64,000 nucleotides of DNA from Chloroflexota bacterium. GTDB lineage: Bacteria; Chloroflexota; Dehalococcoidia; UBA2985. Within the stretch, counting starts at the first letter, position 1. Every line of letters begins with the position of its first letter. Of the stretch, positions 42,258 to 52,303 are shown piece after piece. The stretch lies in assembly GCA_016210515.1 (NCBI GenBank), contig JACQTZ010000026.1:1-64000 (forward strand), read 5' to 3'. The notes below the pieces were generated by a model. It saw nothing but the letters and a program-made list of their open reading frames with translations. It did no database searches and was not told the origin of the DNA. The translations under genes were made by a program, and so were the position numbers.

Positions 42258-45236
42258 ATGCCTCTGACTGCAGAGCGATTACGGGACGTTGTCACAGAAC
42301 TGGCGACCCGACCTGGCCACGAGAAGGTGCGTGCGCTCGTCTACCAGCTATTGGTGGATGGCCTGGGTGCCAGCAGCACCGAAGTGGATTTCGAGCGACC
42401 AGTGCCTGAAGTACACGGCCGTATTGATGCCCTGCTCGGGCGGACTGTCTTTGAGTTCAAGGCCGACCTCCGTCGTGAGCTGCGCGATGCAGAGAGGAAA
42501 TTACCCGACTATCTGTCACAGCGCGAGGCTGAAACGGGCGAGCACTTCGTTGGCATCACTGCTGACGGTGCGATGTTCATCCCTTACAAGCTGCGAGCTG
42601 GCAAGCTTCGCCAGCTCCCTCCACACACGACGTCCGTAGAACATCCACGAGACCTACTTGCCTGGCTTAGCTCTGCTGTCGCCGTCAGCGCAGACCTAGA
42701 ACCGACTCCTGAGACCGTGCAACGGGAGTTGGGCCGAAACAGTCTTGCCTGGTTCCTGGCCAGAGAGGAACTTGCGACGATGTGGGGAGAGGTGGGGAGC
42801 CGCCCCGAGGTACGTCTAAAACGTGACCTCTGGGCCCAACTCATGGAGCGGGTCTATGGAGCAACGATAAACCAGGACGACCTCTTTTTCCAGCACACCT
42901 ATCTGACCACCATTGCCAAGACTATGGCTACCCACGTCTTGGGCATCGATGTGCCGGATCCCGCCGAGCTTCTCGCCGGGCGGCGATTTCAAGAGGCAGG
43001 CATAACTGGAGCAGTAGAATCGGACTTCTTTGACTGGGTTCTCTCATCTTCTCAGGGTAGTAACCTGGTGCACCGCATAGCTCTACAGGCCGGACGTTTC
43101 CTGCTGCGAAACGTGCAAGCTGACGTTTTGAAAGGGCTGTACGAGTCACTGATAGACCCTCAGCAGCGTCACGATTTGGGGGAATACTATACCCCTGACT
43201 GGCTAGCTCAGCGCATGTGTGCCCATGCTATTGAGCGTCCGTTGGAACAGAGGGTGTTGGACCCAGCTTGTGGGTCAGGGACATTCCTGTTCCATGCTGT
43301 CAGGCGGCTCCTGGATAGTGCGGAGGCCGAGGGACTGTCTAATCGAGACGCAGTGCAGCAGGCCTGTCAGCAGGTTTTCGGAATCGATGTCCATCCCGTG
43401 TCGGTGCAAATTGCACGGGTGACGTACCTGCTGGCCCTTGGTGAGGAACGGCTGCGGGAGAGACCGCCCAACCTGACTATTCCTGTCTATATGGGGGATT
43501 CGCTGCAATGGAATACCCAGGGGTTTCTGGCAGAGCGTGCGGTGCTCATCGAGGTGCCAGGCGAGGATGCACTCCTGGAGTTCCCCTTTGAGGTTGCACG
43601 AGACCCTGGCCTTTTCGACGCGGTGATTGGGCGGATGCTACAACTCAGCAGGGAGAATGCCCCCTCTGACGGCCTCAAGGCGTGGCTAGAGCGTACCTAT
43701 GACCTAAGCGGGGCGACAACAGACAGGCTGGCAGAGACCTATGAGATGCTGCGGCAGCTCCATCATGATGAGCGCGACCACGTCTGGGGATTTGTGGCGC
43801 GAAATCTGGTTAGACCGGTCTGGTCGTCCCAGGAAGAGCAGCGGGCGGACGTGGTTATCGGCAATCCTCCGTGGCTGTCCTATCGGTACATGGACGGAGA
43901 GACCCAGCGGCGGTTCAGGGAGGAATGCCAGCTCAGAGGCCTCTGGATGGGACAGGTGGCTCAGCAGCAAGATTTGTCGGCCTACTTCTTCGTGCGGTGC
44001 GTGGAGCTGTACCTCAAGCCCACAGGGGTAATCGCCTTCATCATGCCGTATGGGGCCATGTCCCGAAGGCAGTTCGCAGGCTTCCGCACCGGGTGGTATG
44101 AGGCCAGGAGAAAGGTCGGTTCCTCAGTGTTCGCCACCGTCAAGTTTGTTGAGGCATGGGTCTTCGATGAAGGTGTCCAGCCTCTTTTCCCCGTGCCGTC
44201 CTGCGTCCTAATGGCAAAGTCCACAGAGTCCGGGCCACTACCAAAGACAGTGACTTCTTACTCCGGGACGCTACCCCGGCGGGATGCACCACCAGCCGAA
44301 GCCCAGCAATGCCTGACGTGGCGGGAAATCCCGTGGCCTTCCCAGAGAGAGAAGCGTGTAACCGCTGGGTATGCTGGCCGCTTCCGAGACGGAGCCGTGG
44401 TGTTTCCATCAGTCTTGTTTAGAGTACAGCTAGTTGAGGCGGGCATCCTAGGCCCTAATCCCAACGCACCTCTAGTAGAGAGCCGACGAACGAGGTTAGA
44501 GAAACCACCCTGGAAAGGCGTGCCCACACTACGCCGGAATGTCGAGGCCGAGTTCCTAGGAACCCTGTATCTCGGCGAATCGGTAGCACCATTTCGTCTG
44601 CTTGAACCGATTCTTGCTGTGGTGCCTTGCCAAGAGGACGGAGAACTTCTTGACTCAGCCCAAGCACAACGAAGGGGGTATGCCCACCTGGCAGGTTGGC
44701 TTGCGGAAGCCGAACAGCTATGGGCGGAGCACGGTAGAGGCAGAAGAAGCTTGCTGGAGCAGCTTGACTACTATGGCCAGCTCACTTCCCAGTTTCCGAC
44801 CCAGCCGATTCGCGTTGTCTACACGGCGTCGGGGACGCTGCCAGCCGCAGCACTGCTCTCTGACGCGCGAGGAGTAGTGGAGCACAAGCTATACTGGGCC
44901 AGCGTCGGTAGCGAATCCGAAGGCCGCTATCTCCTCGCCATCCTCAACAGCGAGACTGCTCACGGGCTTGTGGAGCATCTCCAAAGCCGTGGACAGTGGG
45001 GGGCAAGAGATTTTGACAAGGTTATGCTCTCCCTGCCCATCCCGCTCTTCAATCCCTCTGTCAGGTTGCACCAGGAGCTGGCAGAAGCTGCCCGCCACGC
45101 GGAAGAAGTCGCGGCAGCCGTCCCACTCAAAGAGGGGACCCGTTTCGTAAGAGCCAGGCAGCTCATCCGACAGGCGCTACAAGAGGACGGAGTGGATGCC
45201 AGGATCAACAACTTGGTGGCAGAGCTGCTGAGCTAG
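42258..45236 (+). CDS. Stand-alone type IIG-like restriction-modification enzyme (nuclease + adenine methyltransferase)
   Basis: 992 residues. N-terminal PD-(D/E)XK nuclease: GRIDALLGRTVFEFKAD with D57, E66 and K68. A helical linker follows (residues about 150-300). The N6-adenine methyltransferase core holds GEYYTPDWLA (308-317), motif I DPACGSGTF (335-343), GIDVHPVSVQIAR and motif IV NPPW (536-539). The last ~250 residues are a probable target-recognition region. Type IIG (or single-chain ISP-like) enzymes both methylate and cut. No separate S or R gene is nearby and the gene is flanked by repeats on both sides, consistent with acquisition. Confidence 0.88.
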   Translation: MPLTAERLRDVVTELATRPGHEKVRALVYQLLVDGLGASSTEVDFERPVPEVHGRIDALLGRTVFEFKADLRRELRDAERKLPDYLSQREAETGEHFVGITADGAMFIPYKLRAGKLRQLPPHTTSVEHPRDLLAWLSSAVAVSADLEPTPETVQRELGRNSLAWFLAREELATMWGEVGSRPEVRLKRDLWAQLMERVYGATINQDDLFFQHTYLTTIAKTMATHVLGIDVPDPAELLAGRRFQEAGITGAVESDFFDWVLSSSQGSNLVHRIALQAGRFLLRNVQADVLKGLYESLIDPQQRHDLGEYYTPDWLAQRMCAHAIERPLEQRVLDPACGSGTFLFHAVRRLLDSAEAEGLSNRDAVQQACQQVFGIDVHPVSVQIARVTYLLALGEERLRERPPNLTIPVYMGDSLQWNTQGFLAERAVLIEVPGEDALLEFPFEVARDPGLFDAVIGRMLQLSRENAPSDGLKAWLERTYDLSGATTDRLAETYEMLRQLHHDERDHVWGFVARNLVRPVWSSQEEQRADVVIGNPPWLSYRYMDGETQRRFREECQLRGLWMGQVAQQQDLSAYFFVRCVELYLKPTGVIAFIMPYGAMSRRQFAGFRTGWYEARRKVGSSVFATVKFVEAWVFDEGVQPLFPVPSCVLMAKSTESGPLPKTVTSYSGTLPRRDAPPAEAQQCLTWREIPWPSQREKRVTAGYAGRFRDGAVVFPSVLFRVQLVEAGILGPNPNAPLVESRRTRLEKPPWKGVPTLRRNVEAEFLGTLYLGESVAPFRLLEPILAVVPCQEDGELLDSAQAQRRGYAHLAGWLAEAEQLWAEHGRGRRSLLEQLDYYGQLTSQFPTQPIRVVYTASGTLPAAALLSDARGVVEHKLYWASVGSESEGRYLLAILNSETAHGLVEHLQSRGQWGARDFDKVMLSLPIPLFNPSVRLHQELAEAARHAEEVAAAVPLKEGTRFVRARQLIRQALQEDGVDARINNLVAELLS

Positions 45237-45567
45237 AACTGTTGTGGATGTAGATGTTGTTCGGCCTATCCTTTTCTGAGCCGTGCTGCATGTGCCACAG
45301 ACCCCAGATTTCTCGCTGCGCTCGGAATGACATAAGGGGCGCTAGGAATGACAGTGAAGGCGGTCGGGATGAGGGGGTAGAGGGCGATTCGTGAATCGCC
45401 CTACGGGATGGTGGTTCTCTTCGGCTTCGCTCAGGGTGCGAGAGGTGAGGTAGCCCCCACTTTGATCCTCCCCCGTTTACGGGGGAAGAGAGTGGAGAAC
45501 CGCGTTTTGGTGGAGATGACAGGTGGGAGTGGCCAGCGGAATATGCTTTTCACCCGGCGCATGGCGG
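45237..45567. repeat. Gap with mixed dispersed repeats
   Basis: 331 bp without a gene between the methyltransferase and the convergent permease. It contains a class-A fragment (agatttctcgctgcgctcgg then aatgacataagg, about 45305-45335), a gattcgtgaatcgccctac palindrome (about 45385-45405) and ccccgtttacgggggaag (about 45472-45488). Confidence 0.65.
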
Positions 45568-48543
45568 CTATTCGAAACGCAGTGCTTCAGCGGGGTAGAC
45601 GTTGGCCGCCTGCCTCGCGGGCAGGTAGGTGGTAAGGAGCGAAGCGCCGTAGGCAATGATGACCACCACCAGGATGTTAGACCAGGGGACATGGAAGGTG
45701 AGACCTTCGAAGCTCTCGGCCATCTCGTTGACGACCTGAATGGAGACCCCAGCGCCCAGGGCAATGCCGATAGCGATGCCCAGCAGTGCTATAAAAGAGG
45801 ACTCCAGCAGGAAGGAGAGCTGCACCATTCCTTTCTGGAAGCCCAAAGCCCGCAGCACGCCAATCTGCTGCCGCCGCTCCACTACCGAGCGGGCGGCTAT
45901 GACCCCCAGGGCGGCAATGCCCACTACCAGTCCCAGGCCCATGAAGCCTTGAAGCAGGTTGTTTATCATCAAGTTTGTGCTGGCACCCTTGCGGATCTCC
46001 TCCGCCATCACCTCCGCCTGCATGCCGTGCTCCAGGAACGCAGCCTTCAGTGCCTTCGCCGTGGCATCCGCGTCCACACCCTCATTGAGCTGGAGCATGT
46101 AAGCCTGGGGTGGCACTGCCAGGCCCTGCAGAGCGTTCACCGTCTGCTGGGATGTAAGTATGCCCTGGACATAGATTGCACTCTCCTCCAGCACCCCAAT
46201 GACCCTGAGCCGTTGCTGGCTGCCAGTGCGCGGGTCAGCAGCCAGAATGTACACCTCCGGCAAGGCCTCGTCGTCCTGCCAGAAACCCTCCAGTTGGAAC
46301 GTCCGAGAGGGTCCGCCCACGTTGAAGTTGGTCTTGGTCGGGACTAGCCCGGCGGATACCACGGCTGTTCCTGGTTGGGTCTGTAATGCCTGCCACACCT
46401 GGTGCGCTGAATCGTAGCCGTCGGCCATCATGGCAAAGCCGTATCTGACGTTGTCTGTGTACCCTGTGTCCAAGCCCTGGATGAAGTAGTCAACAGGCTC
46501 CTGGCTGGAGCCGTCCTGCTTCACCTTTATCCGAGCATTGGTGAAACTGCCAACGGCCTGGAAATCGCTGGCATTCAGATTATCGGCCTTCTCAAGAGCG
46601 GTCCAGATGTTGACGATGGGGTTGGCGTAGCTGGTGGTGGCCCGAATATCGAATCCCCCGGATAGCCGCTCCGTATCTTCGAACAGCGCGGCCATGGAGT
46701 TGAGTATGAAAGCCATAACCACGAGGGTGAATACCACCAGGGAGAACATGGCCAGGGTTACGCCAGTCCTGAACCGGCTCTGCATAGGGTAGGAGACGGC
46801 GGTTTTGAGCACCGGCGACAGGCCCCGGATGCGTCCAAAAAGAAATACGGTAGCTGCCAGCAGAATGTCTGAGTTGTAGACGACGGCCCAAACCGCCCCC
46901 AGCACAATCATGATGCCGGAGAGGAAGAACATCTCGATGCCCATCTGGAAGTCGGGCAGGAAGGGCATAAGGGTGTGCGCCCAGCTTGCGGGCAGTAGCC
47001 ACCATGTCATCAGCCCCAGGCCAGCCACGGTGTACGCGGCTCTGTCGTGCAGGCCAAAGCGTTGTGCCAGCAGGGGTACGCCGATGATGAGAAGGGATGT
47101 CCCCAGGAAGAAGGGGCCTGCTTGCTCTCCCCGGAAGCCCAGGAGAGTCAGCAGCACGCCAAGAACAAGCATCAGCGCCAGGAGGATAAGTCGCCTTGTG
47201 CTACGGCGCTCGGTTCGAGGCTCGGGGATGTCCCGGATGGCGCGCACAATGTTCAGACGGCTAACCCTCCATGAGGAGATGAGGACTACGACGAAGGTGA
47301 ATGCCATTCCCATGGTGTAGGCGATGAGCACGCTCCGCCAGTTGAAGGTGTAGGTCAGGTCGAAGTCCATTTGGCCGAAAGCGACGGCCATGATACGCAC
47401 CATACCCCACCCCACCACCACTCCCAGCAGGCTGCCCACGGCGGCGGCCAGGAGGGCATAGATAGTTCCTTCGAATGCGAACATACGGATGACGTGTCCG
47501 CGCTGCATACCCACGGCCCGGGCTATGCCAAGCTCCCGTTGCCGTTCAGCGGCCAGCATCACGAAGATAAGGAAGATGAGCAGAATGCCCGCCGCAATGG
47601 AGAACTGCCCGAACAGGAGGAAGATGCTGGCGAACATGCTCCCTATCTCGTCGGCCTGTTTCAGGGCATCTTGCTTCACTGGGGCAGCTTCAAGCCCCGT
47701 GCCCTCCAGAACAGGCTTAAGGCTGGAAACGACCGCGTCGGTGTGCCTGGCACCCTTGATGATTCCTCCCCTGTTCGTCACAAGGATAGAGTTCACCATG
47801 CCTTCGTTGCCTGTCAGCGATTGGAGCCGCTCAAGGGGTATCGTAATGGAAAGCTCATCAGCAGGATTGGCCCCCTTCACGTAGACTTCGGCCACCTCAA
47901 GGTTGGTAGGCTGTGGCCCCAAAAACACCTGGATCGTATCTCCTTGGCTGACGTCCAGCTTTTGCGCCAGCTCGCTGCTTATGTATGCTTGGTTGATGTT
48001 CAGAGCGTCCAGAGAGAGGGTCTTCCCGTGGGTATCTTCGAGACGGCTAAAGCCGCCCATCGACTCCTCCGCCATACCCATAATGTCAACCTGCGGCTCG
48101 CTCAAACGGGTGCCCGGTGCCACCACAGGTGCACGCTCCCGGGCCAGGGGCGCTACGCCCTCTACCTCTGCTTGACCGGAGAGGGTCTCTTGCACCTGCT
48201 GGAAGTAAGACTGATCGAAGTATGCAAAGCGGCCAGAGACGTCCCTGACCTCTGCTCTCACGACTTCATCTACCTCGCCCATTCGGCTCACTGCCTGGGT
48301 CCGTATGGAGTGGGTCAAGGTGTCTCCGGTGGCGAAGGAGGCGGAAAAGAGCAGCGTGGCCAGCATCAGGCCCAGCACAATGAGGGCCGTCTGCGCCCGG
48401 CGACGCGGGATGTTGCGTACGGCCAGCTTGAACACTACCCGATTGCGCAGGGCGACCAGGCCCATGACGGCAACTCCCACGGCAAATATAGCCAGTGAGG
48501 CCAACATGAATTGATTGATGGGCACACCAAACAGCTTCTCCAT
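45568..48543 (-). CDS. MacB/LolE-type ABC transporter permease with two FtsX domains
   Basis: 991 residues. One N-terminal helix is followed by a large periplasmic part, then a helix bundle near residues 345-480 (LLFGQFSIAAGILLIFLIFVM, ERQRELGIARAVGMQ, an FtsX core signature), a second set in the middle, another extracytoplasmic part, and a C-terminal FtsX core (VVERRQQIGVLRALGFQK). This double-FtsX layout is common in Gram-positive-type and Chloroflexi exporters of lipids or peptides. The start at 48543 (MEKLFGVP) has aaggga upstream; the frame's extension overlaps the ATPase gene. Its ATPase is encoded just upstream. Confidence 0.9.
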   Translation of the reverse strand: MEKLFGVPINQFMLASLAIFAVGVAVMGLVALRNRVVFKLAVRNIPRRRAQTALIVLGLMLATLLFSASFATGDTLTHSIRTQAVSRMGEVDEVVRAEVRDVSGRFAYFDQSYFQQVQETLSGQAEVEGVAPLARERAPVVAPGTRLSEPQVDIMGMAEESMGGFSRLEDTHGKTLSLDALNINQAYISSELAQKLDVSQGDTIQVFLGPQPTNLEVAEVYVKGANPADELSITIPLERLQSLTGNEGMVNSILVTNRGGIIKGARHTDAVVSSLKPVLEGTGLEAAPVKQDALKQADEIGSMFASIFLLFGQFSIAAGILLIFLIFVMLAAERQRELGIARAVGMQRGHVIRMFAFEGTIYALLAAAVGSLLGVVVGWGMVRIMAVAFGQMDFDLTYTFNWRSVLIAYTMGMAFTFVVVLISSWRVSRLNIVRAIRDIPEPRTERRSTRRLILLALMLVLGVLLTLLGFRGEQAGPFFLGTSLLIIGVPLLAQRFGLHDRAAYTVAGLGLMTWWLLPASWAHTLMPFLPDFQMGIEMFFLSGIMIVLGAVWAVVYNSDILLAATVFLFGRIRGLSPVLKTAVSYPMQSRFRTGVTLAMFSLVVFTLVVMAFILNSMAALFEDTERLSGGFDIRATTSYANPIVNIWTALEKADNLNASDFQAVGSFTNARIKVKQDGSSQEPVDYFIQGLDTGYTDNVRYGFAMMADGYDSAHQVWQALQTQPGTAVVSAGLVPTKTNFNVGGPSRTFQLEGFWQDDEALPEVYILAADPRTGSQQRLRVIGVLEESAIYVQGILTSQQTVNALQGLAVPPQAYMLQLNEGVDADATAKALKAAFLEHGMQAEVMAEEIRKGASTNLMINNLLQGFMGLGLVVGIAALGVIAARSVVERRQQIGVLRALGFQKGMVQLSFLLESSFIALLGIAIGIALGAGVSIQVVNEMAESFEGLTFHVPWSNILVVVIIAYGASLLTTYLPARQAANVYPAEALRFE

Positions 48544-48617
48544 GGTTTCCCTTCTACTCGCTGTCGCTTTCTGTCCGGAAGATTCCACAGATGTCTGCTC
48601 GTCTTCCCGGCAGGGGG

Positions 48618-49316
48618 CTAGCGGCCATTCACGTGCAGCTCCTTTACTATCTCGCCGTCTGCCATCTGCAGGATTCGATGTGCCCTGTGGCCGACGGCCA
48701 AGTCGTGGGTAACGATGACGAAAGTCTGAGATTTCTCCTCGTTCAGCCGGCACAGCAGGTCCATGACCTCCGCAGAGGTCTCGCTGTCCAGGTTGCCTGT
48801 TGGCTCGTCCGCCCATACAATGGCTGGCTCGTTCACCAGGGCCCGGGCTATAGTCACGCGCTGTTGTTGGCCCCCTGATAGCTCCGCCGGGCGCTGGCTG
48901 GCCTGGGCAGCAAGCCCAACCAGCGTCAGGGCCTCCAGTGCGCGGCGCCGCGCCTCTCCGGTCTTTACACCAGCCACAAGCAGGGGAAGCTCCACGTTCT
49001 CGACCGCATTGAGGACCGGCAACAGGTTGAAGGCCTGGAAAACGAAGCCCATCTTCTCAGCCCGATAGCGGGTGCGCTTTGTATCCGACATCTCGTGAAT
49101 AGAAGACCCATCGATGATTGCCTCGCCCTCGGTGATATCATCCAGCCCAGACAAGACGTTGAGGAGCGTTGTCTTGCCGCACCCCGATGGCCCCATGATG
49201 GCTACCATCTCGCCGCGCTGGATGCTCAGGTCTACGCCACGGAGAGCGTGGACTTTTACTTTGCCCGTGTCGTAGACTTTGCGAACGCCGTTGGCCTTGA
49301 TAATCGCCTCATCCAT
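48618..49316 (-). CDS. ABC transporter ATP-binding protein (LolD/MacB type)
   Basis: 232 residues. Walker [10 protein letters not shown], the Q-loop in [10 protein letters not shown], the signature LSGGQQQRV, Walker [14 protein letters not shown] and H-loop THD are complete. The E-P-T-G-N-L-D run is typical of the LolD/MacB/FtsE group. The start at 49316 ([10 protein letters not shown]) has gggaga upstream. It is transcribed with the large permease 75 bp downstream and is its obvious ATPase. Confidence 0.95.
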   Translation of the reverse strand: MDEAIIKANGVRKVYDTGKVKVHALRGVDLSIQRGEMVAIMGPSGCGKTTLLNVLSGLDDITEGEAIIDGSSIHEMSDTKRTRYRAEKMGFVFQAFNLLPVLNAVENVELPLLVAGVKTGEARRRALEALTLVGLAAQASQRPAELSGGQQQRVTIARALVNEPAIVWADEPTGNLDSETSAEVMDLLCRLNEEKSQTFVIVTHDLAVGHRAHRILQMADGEIVKELHVNGR

Positions 49317-49527
49317 GATGTCTCCCGAACCAGGATCGCTCTTGCAAGCTACAGCAGCCGTCAAACTTGCGAATGCTTGTCTGTGGCACACTTGACCAGC
49401 AGTATATCTTGAGGTGTTTGTTACAGCAATCCTCCACTCAGGGCTAAATGGATATGTGCCTTTAGCAATCTGGACGAGGCGCACTGGCAGAGAGCACTCA
49501 ATCCTTCTGTCCTACGGACGAGCGCTA

Positions 49528-49557
49528 TTGTCCCCTTTCGCACCTTGAAGCTATACT
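49528..49557 (+). promoter_or_regulatory. Candidate promoter for the flippase-FAD oxidoreductase operon
   Basis: TTGTCC (49528-49533), an 18-bp spacer and TATACT (49552-49557). The transcript would begin near 49564, about 40 bases ahead of the TTG start at 49606. It lies in the divergent 289-bp gap with the ABC operon. Confidence 0.4.
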
Positions 49558-49605
49558 GATGCTCTGACGATTGCGAAAAACACCCCTAGCTAAGGAGTTC
49601 CATCC

Positions 49606-50679
49606 TTGCTCAAGTCCTACCGCTTCTGGCTTGCCATTGGAGTAAGCGTCCTCTTCCTGGCCCTCTTCCTCGCTCGCATAGACCTGTGGGAGACGTGGGA
49701 GAAGCTGAGAGAGGCCAACTATGTCCTGCTTCTCCCGGCTATCCTGGTCTACTTTGGCGCTGTTTACTTCCGCACCCTGCGCTGGCAGTACCTTCTCTCA
49801 CCTATGAAGGACATGGCAGTCACACGCCTCTACCCGATAGTAGTGGTTGGCTACATGGCCAACAACCTTCTTCCCGTGCGCCTGGGCGAGGTGGTGCGGG
49901 CCTACTACCTGGGCCAGAAGGAGAAGGTCAGCACGGTCTCCACCCTGGCCACCATCGTCGTGGAGCGGGTCTCAGACGGCCTTGCCCTCCTATTCCTCGC
50001 CGCGGTGGTCTCCCTCTTTCTCCCCCTGTTTGGCCTGCTTCAAGGACTGGGGGAAAGGGCGGGCATACCGTGGGTGCTCCTGGCCCTAGCCATGTCCATG
50101 CCTTTCCTCCTGATAGCCGCGTTCATGGTTGTCGCCTCTTACTCCCCCCCGTGGCTGGAGACCCTGGTGGATAAGACCGCGGGAGTTCTCCCGGCCGGCA
50201 TCCGTTCAAGGGTGAGGGGCCTGGTTCAACTTTTCATCGATGGCCTGGCAGTCCTCCAGAGCCCGCGGCGTCTTCTCGTGGTGTTCCTCCTCTCTTTGCC
50301 TGTGTGGCTGATGGAGGCCCTGATGTACTACATCATCGCCTTCTCCTTTGGCCTTGATCACGTCTTCAGCCTGATGGAGATGGCCGGCGTCGTTCTCCTG
50401 GTCACCTCTGTGGCCAACCTGGCTATCTCGGTGCCCGCGGCGGGAGGAGGCATCGGCACTTTCGAGGTGGCCGCGGCTGCTACCCTCTCTCTGCTGGGGG
50501 CCGAAGGCTCCACCGCTGGCGCCTATACCATCGTCCTGCACACGGCATTACTGGTGCCCGTGACCTTGCTCGGCCTGGTATATCTGTGGCTTGACAAGAT
50601 GTCCCTGGGCCAGCTCACCCGAGAGAGCCGCACTCAGTCCACGCAGCGAAACTCCTTGAAAACCGAGGACTCTAAATGA
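49606..50679 (+). CDS. Flippase-like integral membrane protein (AglD/LPG-synthase-TM family)
   Basis: 357 residues with about eight transmembrane segments. VRLGEVVRAYYLG, ATIVVERVSDGLALL and PAAGGGIGTFEVA are the conserved loops of the UPF0104/lysylphosphatidylglycerol-synthase-TM family, which move or modify polyprenyl- or phospholipid-linked groups. The TTG start at 49606 follows aaggag. It overlaps the next gene by 4 bp (ATGA), so the two are co-translated. Their pairing suggests a shared role in envelope-lipid or glycan metabolism. Confidence 0.85.
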   Translation: MLKSYRFWLAIGVSVLFLALFLARIDLWETWEKLREANYVLLLPAILVYFGAVYFRTLRWQYLLSPMKDMAVTRLYPIVVVGYMANNLLPVRLGEVVRAYYLGQKEKVSTVSTLATIVVERVSDGLALLFLAAVVSLFLPLFGLLQGLGERAGIPWVLLALAMSMPFLLIAAFMVVASYSPPWLETLVDKTAGVLPAGIRSRVRGLVQLFIDGLAVLQSPRRLLVVFLLSLPVWLMEALMYYIIAFSFGLDHVFSLMEMAGVVLLVTSVANLAISVPAAGGGIGTFEVAAAATLSLLGAEGSTAGAYTIVLHTALLVPVTLLGLVYLWLDKMSLGQLTRESRTQSTQRNSLKTEDSK

Positions 50680-52004
50680 AAGTAGGCATCATTGGTGCGG
50701 GGGCTGCGGGCCTCACCGCGGCCTTTACCCTGGGCAAGGCGGGACACCAGGCGACGGTGTTCGAGGCCGACTCATTCCTGGGAGGCCAGGCCTCCACCTT
50801 CGACGTGGGCGGCGGCCGCCTGGAGAAGGGATACCACCATCTCTTTACCAGCGATACCGACATCCTGGACCTGGTTAGCGAGCTGGGACTAGAGCACAAA
50901 ATGGCCTGGATCGAGTCCAAGGTGGGCATCTTTTATGACGGCAAAATCTACGACTTCGTCACCCCTGGCGACCTGCTTCGCTTCACACCTCTCAGCCTCA
51001 TCGACCGCCTTCGAATGGGGCTGGTTACCCTGTATCTGCAACGCTACAAGGACTGGCGCAAGCTGGAGAACGTTACCGCCTCCCAGTGGATACGCAAGTA
51101 CGCCGGCAAGGGAGCCTACGATGTCGTGTGGGGGCCTCTTCTGCGTGGCAAGTTTGGAGCTTATTACGACCAGGTGGCTATGCCCTGGTTCTGGGGCAAG
51201 ATTCACACCCGCTTTGCCTCTCGGGGCAAGGGATTCAAAGGGATGCAACGCGAAAGGCTGGGCTATCCCCTGGGAAGCTTTGCGGAGATATTCGAAGTCC
51301 TGACACAGCGCATCAGCGACCTGGGAGGTGAAGTGCGCCTCTCTACGCCGGTCCGGTCTATCGTGGTGGAGGATGGCAGGGCTGCAGGGCTAGAGATACA
51401 GGACGCCAATGGCAAAGTGGCCACCCACTCTTTCGATGTCGTGCTTGCCACTACGCCATCCTATGTGCTCCCTCGGCTGGCCCCTTCGCTGCCCCAGGAG
51501 TATCTTGAGAAGCTGCAGCGGGTCAGCTATCTTTCCGCCGTCGTGGTCATCCTGGTCATCAAGGAGCCTTTCTCGCGCATCTACTGGCTCAACATCGCCG
51601 ACCGCTCCATCCCCTTTGTCGGCCTTATCGAGCAGACCAACTTCCTCGACCCGTCCTTCTACGGCGGTAAGCACATCCTGTACATCTCCAACTACCTGGG
51701 CGAAGATAGTCCCCTCTTTAGCATGAAGGACAGCGACCTGCTGGAGGAGTACATCCCTCACCTCAAGAAGATAAACCCCCGTTTCGACCGCTCGTGGATT
51801 GAGGAGTGGCACTACCACAAGCTGGCCGCGGCCCAGCCCGTCATCGGCACCAGCTACTCCCAGTGGATACCTGAGCACCGCACACCCATTGCAAGGCTGT
51901 ACCTGGCCAACACCACCCAGATCTATCCCGAGGACCGGGGCACCAACTATAGCGTCCGCATGGGCAAGCACGTCGCCGGCATGATAGTGGAGGATATGAG
52001 GTAA
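50676..52004 (+). CDS. FAD-dependent amine-oxidase/desaturase-like protein
   Basis: 442 residues. The N-terminal FAD Rossmann motif is GIIGAGAAGLTAAFTLGKAG, followed by ATVFEADSFLGGQASTF, typical of the protoporphyrinogen oxidase/phytoene desaturase/flavin amine oxidase fold. The C-terminal NAD/FAD part ends LYLANTTQIYPEDRGTNYSV. Such proteins beside flippase-like genes occur in polyprenyl or glycan clusters. The substrate is unknown. It starts within the last four bases of the flippase gene. Confidence 0.88.
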   Translation: MKVGIIGAGAAGLTAAFTLGKAGHQATVFEADSFLGGQASTFDVGGGRLEKGYHHLFTSDTDILDLVSELGLEHKMAWIESKVGIFYDGKIYDFVTPGDLLRFTPLSLIDRLRMGLVTLYLQRYKDWRKLENVTASQWIRKYAGKGAYDVVWGPLLRGKFGAYYDQVAMPWFWGKIHTRFASRGKGFKGMQRERLGYPLGSFAEIFEVLTQRISDLGGEVRLSTPVRSIVVEDGRAAGLEIQDANGKVATHSFDVVLATTPSYVLPRLAPSLPQEYLEKLQRVSYLSAVVVILVIKEPFSRIYWLNIADRSIPFVGLIEQTNFLDPSFYGGKHILYISNYLGEDSPLFSMKDSDLLEEYIPHLKKINPRFDRSWIEEWHYHKLAAAQPVIGTSYSQWIPEHRTPIARLYLANTTQIYPEDRGTNYSVRMGKHVAGMIVEDMR

Positions 52005-52069
52005 CAGTTGACGCCTTATAACAGCGGTTCTATGATAGAGCCATAACAGATGCGTTCTGGAGGAAGTTC

Positions 52070-52303
52070 GTGCCAGTCAACCTGTCGGTAAAGAACGTCC
52101 CAGATGACCTGGTGGCCAAGCTCCGCAGCAGGGCCAAGCGCCACCACCGCTCCCTTCAGGGTGAGCTGGTAACCATCTTGGAGGAGGCAGTCATGCCAGG
52201 CGAGATCTCTTTGGATGAAGTCCGCCATCGGGTGAAGCAGTTGGGCATTCAGACCGGCGATGAGTCCACCACTTGGATTAGAGAGCTGCGGGATGCCCGA
52301 TAA
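52070..52303 (+). CDS. FitA/ribbon-helix-helix antitoxin
   Basis: 77 residues. The N-terminus VPVNLSVKNVPDDLVAKL then AKRHHRSLQGELVTIL is an Arc/FitA-type ribbon-helix-helix DNA-binding domain; the rest is the toxin-binding tail. The GTG start at 52070 follows ggaggaag. It overlaps the PIN toxin gene by 11 bp. The pair is a type II toxin-antitoxin module, and the antitoxin probably represses its own promoter. Confidence 0.88.
   Translation: MPVNLSVKNVPDDLVAKLRSRAKRHHRSLQGELVTILEEAVMPGEISLDEVRHRVKQLGIQTGDESTTWIRELRDAR

Noticed and set aside
47371..48498. 375-residue plus-strand open frame
   Set aside because: Antisense to the large ABC permease; low-complexity His/Gly-rich translation with no family.
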